64,000 bases of DNA from the NCBI GenBank assembly GCA_036023115.1, contig JAYKKT010000041.1, positions 5,419,501 through 5,483,500 on the forward strand. Reading direction: 5' to 3'. Each line of letters begins with the position of its first letter. The stretch's first letter is position 1. A model generated the notes under the pieces. It searched no databases and had not been told where the DNA came from. It saw only the letters and a list, made by a program, of their open reading frames with translations. This document shows, one piece after another, positions 51,401-60,400 of the stretch. This DNA is from Brasenia schreberi. Taxonomy: Eukaryota > Streptophyta > Magnoliopsida > Nymphaeales > Cabombaceae. The position numbers were made by a program, and so were the translations under genes.

Positions 51401-54400
51401 ATGTTGGTTTGGCATTATCGTTGTCACTACCAAGACTACAAATTTTGAGCCTGAGATATTGCAATATTCTTGGGCTAATGAACGAATCTCTTGTTAGTTT
51501 GAGGTCTCTTTCCTACCTTGATCTAAGTTCGAACGACCTAAACTACATAACAGAGTTCTTTGTAAAATTTGTCTCCTTAAGGGTTTTGAAGTTGGCATAC
51601 TGTGACCTCAAGGGCAAATTCCCTTCACACATTTTTGCTGCCTCAACTAGAGGATGTTGATATCAGCAACAATAAGGAACTGGTAATCGATGTGCCCCTT
51701 GATGTTGGTCGAAACACTGGCAACATTCATTCCCTTGAGCTTTCAAATATTAACTAGACGTCGAGTATCACTCTTGTGGCAGTTTTACGAGAGAGAAGGT
51801 GGTGAAGGAGGAGAAAGGGAGAGAGAGAGCTTACCTGCATTGAGGAAGACAGTGAAGGTGGTGACCATCGGTGGAAGAGAGCAGGCGCAGAGAGGCGGGA
51901 GAGAGGCGAGATGCAAACATAGATAACCTAACTCGTGTTCACCAATGTTTTATATTTTTTGGTTCGGGTTGATCCAAATAATATAAAACACTCTACTATA
52001 CATTGACAACGCCCTGGAGGGACGCTCGCTATAGCAAATGCGCTATAGTAGTTTTTGATCCGCGATAACGCGCTACCGCGGTCGCTATTGATAACATAGA
52101 TTATCATTATTAGTTCCTCTATCTACTTCTTGTTCTTCACTATCTAATATATTAATGATAAAAGAAAATCTAGTGTGATCAACAAATTCAATAGTATCAT
52201 TACAACAACAACAACAACAACAACTAAGCTTTTTCCCATACTAGACGGGGTCAGCTACATGGATTCTTTGTTTCCACATATCCCTATCGTGTGCCATGTT
52301 AGCATTTAACTCACAATAAGCTAAATCATTCTTTATTGTTTCTTTCCAATACTTTTGTGGTCGTCCTCTAGATCATTCTTTATTGTTTCTATATGTCCAA
52401 ACCATCTTAAACGATATTCTCTCATTTTATCCTCTGTTGGTGCCACTCCTAATTTGTTTCTAATAACCTCATTTTGTATACGGTCTTTTCTTGGATGACC
52501 ACTCATCCATCTCAACATCTTCATTTATGTCACAGACATCTTTTGTATATGTTGATGATTAACTGCCCAACACTCAGAACCATAAAACATGATAGGCCTA
52601 ATTGCTACTCTATAATATTTACCTTTTAACTTTAATGGTATCTTCTTATCACAAAGAATACCTGATGCTCCTCTCCATTTTAACCAACTAGCATTAATTC
52701 TATGCGTAACATCTCCATCAATTCTTCCATCACTCTGAAAAATTGACCCTAGGTATTTAAAACTTTCCTTTTGGGGGATGCAATGTGTGCCAATTTTAAT
52801 TTCTATGCCCTCTGATATAACCAAATGATCAAACTTACATTTCATAAATTCAATAGTATAATTGTTAAAGTAAAATTATGTTTAAAGAAATTGAACGTTT
52901 TCATATACATAAAGTTTATCATTTTCACGATCACAATACCTATATCCTTTCTTGTCCTAAGAAAACACATTCAACAGCAACAACAACAACTAAGCCTTTT
53001 CCCATACTAGACAGGGTCGGCTACATGGATTCTTTGTTTCTACAGATCCCTATCGTGTGCCATGTTAGCAGTTAACTCCAAATAAGCTAGATCATTCTTT
53101 ATTGTTTCTTTCCAACACTTTTGTGGTCGTCCTCTACCTCTTTTAATACTTTCCAAATTTAGTTTTTCTAACCTTCTTACAGGTTCTTCTTTTTCTTTTG
53201 ATCTTCTTTCTATATGTCCAAACCATCTTAAATGATGTTCTCTCATTTTATCAGAGGAGAAAATTTATCATTTCTGTTATTGAAAACAAAACATTTACAT
53301 CAAATGACCTTGATGTGGGAGTAGTTAGGGATAACTTTCAAAAGTTTTTCACTGGGTGAAATATTATTTAACATTGAGGAAGGCATTCTATTTATGAGGT
53401 ATACAAAGGTCTTAATAGCTTCAACCCATAGGATTTTAGGGACATTGCTGGATATTAATAAGGGTCTAGGAGTTTCAACTATATATCTGTGCTTACGTTC
53501 CCCAATTCTATTTTGCTGAGGGGTTCTAGTATATGACATCTGATGAAGAATTCCATACTTTTTAAAATAATTTTCAAATTCTCTAGAGGTAAACTTACCT
53601 CTAGAGTCAGACCTGAATATCTTAATATTAGAGTCAAATTGATTTTTAACCATGTTGTTGTGAAATATCTCAAAGTTTTTAAATATATCAGATTTAGCTT
53701 TCAATAGATACATCCATGTAAATCTCGTAAAATTATCAACAAAAATTACATACCCTTCCTTTAACAAATATAGGTTCCCAAACATCGGAATGAATTATTT
53801 CAAAAGGTTTAAATGTTCTTTGTGAAAAACAGAAGATATTTTATTTTTTCAACAAAACAATCTTTGCAAATGGGCATTCATATATTTTTTGTATATTCAA
53901 GTGACCAAGTCTCTTATGCCACAAAAGTACATCCTTTAATAAAACATTACAATGCCCAACATTTTGATTATGTAGATAGTTCATCCATCACATAGAGTCC
54001 TCTATGACCACATTCAGTCACCTTCTTCGATAGGTGATCATGTATAATTCAACCATTTGATAAGAAGGTGACTACATACCTATTATCTGAAATTTGTGAC
54101 ATTAAAAAAAGTTTATGTTTAATTTTGAAACTAAGCTTATTTTTGAAACTAAAAAACTTTTATTTTGAAGATTTCCAATTTTATTTGCATTTAACTTGGT
54201 CCCTTCTGCATGGCCGGTCCTAAGCGTGGATAAAAAAGGAGGGTTGCGTTAGGCTTTTGACAACTAGCGTAAAATTTTGTTGGACTTATTTAGTTATTTA
54301 TTATGGATTCTAAAAATTATGATAGGGAATCCATATAGCCGACCCGATCTAGTATGGGAAAAGGCTTAGTTGTTATGTTGCTCGAAGCTGATGCATTCAC

Positions 54401-57400
54401 GGTAGACTGTAGTATTCATTCATTCTCTTTTCTCCTTAATGAAGTGACTGTAGCCAATCTCGAAGAATCATTCTATGTGCTACATCACTTTATACATGAG
54501 TCTTTTTTAAATATTCTCATTCATCTTTAGCAATTGTAAAATCAAATAAAGTGTCCCATAAATGATCACTTACATTGTTCATAAGGATCTACATAATGGT
54601 TCTGTGGCCTCCTTCGTATTCTTTTTTTTGTTACAAAGTAAAATCCATGGATGGCTCTACTTTGGTACCACTGACATAGTCCTATAACTTTTTAAAATAT
54701 AGATAATTTTTCATATTTTGAGCCCATGTCTTATAGTTTGAACTAGTCAAATAGAAATTGAATCCCTTTTCTTCCATTATGATCCTTAAATCAATACTTG
54801 AAACTTAATAAAAAATACAAAACAATTTCCAGCAAAGCCGAGTGACTTCTTCTCTTGTGGATACTTTTTCTTATGTGGTATGCTTCCCAATGTAATCCCA
54901 AAAGCGATTCCGCTTTGATACCATGTAAGAATATCAACACTTTGAGTGTCTTTACAATGACTCTTGCAGTCAACTAATACGAAACAACACCTTAAGTACT
55001 CACTTGGGATCTATCACAAGTTCACAACCCTCTCTTTGTATCGGCAAACAACTAACCACTTAAATGGTTGGTAATACTCAATAGCAAACAAAAATAGGGG
55101 AAGATCTTTATTGAATAGCCAAAATGAACCATACACAATTAGCGACAAAGCTTTATTTACAAGAAAGCATTTTAGGTGTTTATATAGAGGAGCTCGGAGG
55201 ATGTTGGCCAGCAACCAATCGCAGGAAAGGTAGCCGTTGGATGCTGGCATGGCTGGCCCAACGACTAGAAGCTAGAACCACTGGGCCAGGTTGTCCCGGC
55301 GGCCAGATAGGCATGCCCTGGCAGCCCGTTGGGCCAGGTTGGCCTTGACCTGCTGTCGAGTGTTCTCTTAACAACCCTTTCTCTATTGTCTACACCCAAG
55401 TTTCCAGACATATTGTTGACTTAGTCAAGCTGTCTCTACCTCTAGGTTCCTTAATGACTCTCACTCTAGCTAACAACTACTCTAATATTTTCCAAAAGGT
55501 TAAAGATTTATTGGAAAAACAAATATAAAAGTATAAGAAACATGCTGACAAACATCGGAAGGGAGTACAATTTCAAGAGGGAGTTATGGTTTTCTTGCAC
55601 AAGGAATGATCTCCTCAAGGCTGTCATGGCAAGATGATCAATGACAACGCTTATGTCATCGACCTCCCACCTGACATGGGATTTTCTAAAACATTTAATA
55701 TAGCTGATATTACCCAATACCACTGCAAAGAGCCACTCTATGAGGACTAACTCGAGGATGAGTTCCAATCAGGAGGGAGAGAATGATGCAGGATATCAAA
55801 CCTAGTCAAAGACAAGTCATATTAGAATTAAGAATTACGGATTCCTAAATACATTAATGTTTGTGAGTACCTAAGTCTGGGAAACATCCCCAGTCATATA
55901 GAATTAATGTTTGCGAGTACCTAACTTTGAGAAACATTCCCAGTCATAGAGTCCCGAGTCTAAATTAATAGGAAAACATTCCCAATGTTTGAGTTAATAG
56001 GGGAAGCATTCCCAAGTCTGATTAGTAATGAATTCAGTCCTTAGGACAGCCTATAAAAGCTGTTTTCTGCAAAGGGTTTGCGGCATCTGTTTTGTACTTC
56101 TTGTCCTCTCGTTTTATCTATTAAAGATATTTTCGTTTACGTCCACTTGAACGATATCAAGTCAACCAAAGATGCTTGTACTGTGTCAAATGGCATCTTC
56201 CATTATTTAAAATGGAAAGAATTGGCTGAATTGGATGGAAGTTTGCATTAGAAAGCCATCTCCCAGTCTTAAGGTTTGCTTGATCATTCAAATGCAATGT
56301 ATCCATCCAAGCCATTGTGGTGCTACTAGGGACATTGTGGCAGTAAATAAGAATGAATACAGAACATGCATATTCTTTAAAGATTTTTCCTATTCTTCTC
56401 CCTCTTGTACTGTCACATTTCGTTTTTCAAAACTCTCTTTCTCCTGTTCATTGCAATGAAACTTCCAGCTCGTGGGAAGGTTCTGTCATCACCTTCCTCT
56501 TACCACATTCAGCCACTTCTAGTCTCTCTTGTTTCCTCTCAACTGTGTCTGTTATCAGTTGATGACATTGTTACTTAATAGCTTCAGCCATTTTTTCAAC
56601 TTTGCTCAATGTATGGAGTGGTTCTGCTAAATAACGTTTTAGCTAGGATATCCCATTATGTCACAGAAATCATACTTTGAACTTAACCTCAACTAGCATG
56701 CATGATTGCCACTCTGGATTGCTTTGAATGTGCCAATGACTTTCCATCCAACATAAAACAAGATTTATACCTCAAGTGTGACTGAAATGTAAAGAAATGT
56801 GATGTAAGCGTCCAGAATGCCTGAAATAATGGAAGTTCTTCCAAGAATGAGAAAACCTGTTCCACAACATGCAGAACTGTGTTCAAACATGGTTTCAACT
56901 TTGACACAGGAGTCTCTCTTTTTCCTGTGTAATACAACCAATACAGCTATCTCGACACATATGGTACCATAAAAGCTGGTTCATTGATATATAGTTGAAC
57001 CTTGGTGATTTTTTGAATGATACAGTACATATTGGTGCACATAGTATGATATGGTCGATATGATATAATACTCATAACTTGTATTTTAGTGCTTCCCTTC
57101 CATAGGCTTCTCCAATGGTGTGTTTAGTTCCAAATGCTTTACACCTTTTCTATCTATTTAATATGTTATTCATGTTTTGAACCCCAGTGTCCCTTGAAGA
57201 TAATGGTCTTATTAATTTGTTACTCCTGGAATACCTCTTTAGTTTTAAATATGTAAATTTTATGTGGATATCATTTCCAAATTCATAAACTAATCTCTGG
57301 GTTATGGTCTATTTGTCCATTTCTTGTTTTAAACTTGATTTCAAAGTGATTTATATTGTAAACCACTGGTGTTACTTCAATTTTGAGTTTTTGATTTATA

Positions 57401-60400
57401 CTTATGAGCTCTTTGAATAATCCTGCATCTAAAACACTGTGTCTCATATTGGTTACTGTTTACAAGTATTTGGAAGCGGTTGAAGCTCATGGCTTAATTC
57501 TTATTGCTGCAGATCCAAATGAAGTTTCTGAGTACAAGATGGAAGTATTAAGGAATCCAAGGTCAAAGATGTTCCCTTTGTTCAGGGTTACCTTATATAA
57601 CGGTCATCAGGTTGGTTCTGCTAAACTCTAAATTGATATATGAAAAAATCAATGGAAACCAATTGTAAACAATGAAAAGGTGTAAGGCCACACTTGGTTG
57701 TGACGTATTGGAGAATCTGAGATCAAAGGTGTTGCCTTTTTTCAGGGTTATGTTAGATAACCAAGTTGGTTCTGCTAAACTCTAAATTGAAATATACATC
57801 AACAACAACTAAGCCTTTTCTCATACTAGATGGGAAACTCTAAATTGAAATATGATAAGACAACAATCAATAGAAGTTACCATCAATTGTAAACAGTAAA
57901 AGGGTGTAAAGGCACATTTGGTTTGTAAATTACATAAGAGCGCAATTTTTATGGGAGAGGGGGTGAACCAAAGAAGAGAAAGCAACTCCACTTGACAACA
58001 TGGATATTTTTTTTTAAATGGGAGGCAATTTGTGAGAATCCAAAATCCAAGTGGAGAGTCTGGAATTGGATTCACATGATCAAGCAAATGTCTCTCATGT
58101 GCATTCTTTCTGCATGCAGAGCCAAACATGCCCTATATCTGAGGGAGACATTTGTGCATGCTGGTTTTGAGAAGTGACAAATCCTGTATTGTGGATGTTT
58201 TATTTATTGTAGACCCTTTTTATAGAGAACAGGTTCCTGCTTGTTTACATTTGATACCAAATGTGACAGTATTTTATCTCTAACTCGTATCATTTTTGGA
58301 CATAGGATGGTTGCTTTCCGTCATGGTTACTTGTTGAGTTTATCTTTACTTGAACTCTGACTCCAAAAGAATAGATTTGAGCCTTGTGAATTTATGATTG
58401 ATGAAATGATATATATGTATATGTATGTGTATATATACAATATCTTTGCTTTGCTCATCATTGCCACTGCATTGTTTTGTTCTGTTTTGTTCCATAATTA
58501 TTGTTACAATCCGGTGCCAACTCATTTTTTTCACAGATTAGTGGTAACTCGCCAGCAGCATGTTGGAAGATCATCTATAGCCAGATTAGAAAGGCAGGAG
58601 CTAAATTATATAATGGAAATGTCCGTAAAGGTGGAAAAGTGAGACACAGGTCTGGCTCTCAAATGTTTGGTTTTTGCAACAAAAAAGTGAGGATGCTCAT
58701 ACAGGTAAAAGTTTTTCTGATAATATTCTTGGCTTGTGAATCATTTTCATCCTTGTGCCATTTATCCATTAGAAAATTTCTTCTGATAAGATTGTTTATA
58801 CCAACTAGGTTTATATTTCAATCTCACTCTGCTTTGATGTTCTCTGTTCCTTTCATTAAAACACAGTTTTGAGACTCTGGCTGATGACTGGTTTCAATTC
58901 AAGAAGAATTATGAGGCCATCTGACACAATATTATTGCTAGGATAATTCATTTTTGCTAAAGTTTCTTGTTGCAGATTCAGTGTTGGAGTTTAAAGAAAG
59001 AGTAAAAGCTACTCTTAAATTTAACAAATCTTGTGCTGCCCTGCTTTGTGTTTGATTGACTTTGTTTTTTATTGGATTGTTCTCTTCACAAAGTACTTTG
59101 GGTGGTATCTTGTGATACTTGCTAAGTGATAATATGACCTGTCTGTGACACACCATTCTTGTGATGTGTTACACTGTCTTGAAGTGATCATTTTTATTCT
59201 TTTATTCTCAGGATCTGGCTAGTAATAGCCAACATTCCAAATGCTTTCCACCCAATTTTGGTTCTGCGAGGTGTAGAGATCAGCACTCTCTTTATCAACC
59301 AGTGTATATTAACTGGAAAGATCTTGATAGATGTAATGTTTGTAATATGGATGAGGTATTGTTCTTTCATCTTTCCTCTTTCATTTAGCATGGCTATTCG
59401 CATTTTTCATAATATATCCCTCTGTAGTTTTTTGCGAAGGCTCTTAACTTGCATTTGTTTTGAGCTTTATTTCTTTTCTCCATCATGTTATGATGTTCTA
59501 GTTCTGTTGCTTTTTGGTGACTTGACAGTCCTGACATCTTCATTTTCATCACTGTTCTATTTATATGATCCTTTTTCCGTTTGTTTTAGGAATATGCAAG
59601 CAATCTGTTTTTGCAGTGTGATAAATGTCGGATAATGGTAAGGATATTGACATTGTGCTTTCTGTTTTTGGCTATTCTAATGGGGAATATGCTAATGGAA
59701 AATTCAGTTAACAGTGTTTTCTTGTTCATGAAATGAATAAGCAAGGCAAGGTGCTTTTTGTTGCTTATGTTGATCGCCTTTTCAGTCGTCTCATATTCTT
59801 TCTTAAACAGTTAATATTAAGTGAAGAAACATGATTTGCAAGCAGGAACATGTCTTAGTCCTGAACTGTTAAACTAAATACGCTTGAATTGCAGATTAGA
59901 TAGCTGTTATCTGAGGGTTTTGCTTAACTGAGACACAACTTCCTGTTGTATTCATCATTGTTTCATGGAAGTCAGGGTTTGCATCAGTCAGACACTCTCC
60001 TTGAATTCACCCATGAAATCTCTAGCTCTCATAATATGCCATTATGTTTAGAGGAAAATTTAATGGTTCATCCTTGCCTTTTACCAGTGTGAGTAGTTGA
60101 ATATTGACAGTGATGTCTCCATTCAATCTAGCCTGTGAATACAGTTTCCCACACTCCCTACCACAAGTGGATGGTAGCACTTTCTACAAGTTATCCTCTT
60201 CTGCATGTCATGGTCCTTACACAATGTGGTGTCAGCCTCGCTGCTTGAATTCTTCCTTTTACTTCCACGACTGCTTTTCTGCTTCCTATCTGGCTCTGCC
60301 TATATAGTGCTGCCCTGTTTGTTCCTTCTATGACCTATATCCTACTTTTCTAATGAATGTAAGGGTGTAACCTCTGAGGATTATTGACTTTACTTGTCCA

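Larger units (their letters stand above)
47003..55373 (-). mobile_element. Ty1/copia retrotransposon, minus strand, with both LTRs
   Basis: Direct repeats at 47003-47428 and 54924-55373 are the LTRs. The flanking pentamers GCCCT (46998-47002) and ACCCT (55374-55378) are a 5-bp target duplication with one change, and removing the element restores a gypsy integrase frame. On the minus strand the order is LTR, PBS (54912-54923), gag, gag-pre-integrase, integrase, reverse transcriptase, RNase H, PPT, LTR, the copia order. It was later invaded by elements at 48401-49068, 49604-52099, 52198-52845, 52975-53252 and about 54205-54375. Its genes are broken. Confidence 0.93.
39740..57512 (+). other. ATX intron 8, 17.8 kb, transposon nest
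   Basis: This is the distance between two adjacent, unambiguous coding exons (FYRN and FYRC). It contains SINE-like and LINE copies, a gypsy broken by a chimeric LTR fragment and a complete copia, and two DNA elements carrying gene fragments. Stretches 40144-41510 and 56160-57512 show no recognisable element. Confidence 0.9.

Noticed and set aside
58346..58872. Frames overlapping ATX exon 10
   Set aside because: The 123-codon frame from 58501 is exon 10 read through into intron 10; the others are shadows in other frames or on the opposite strand.
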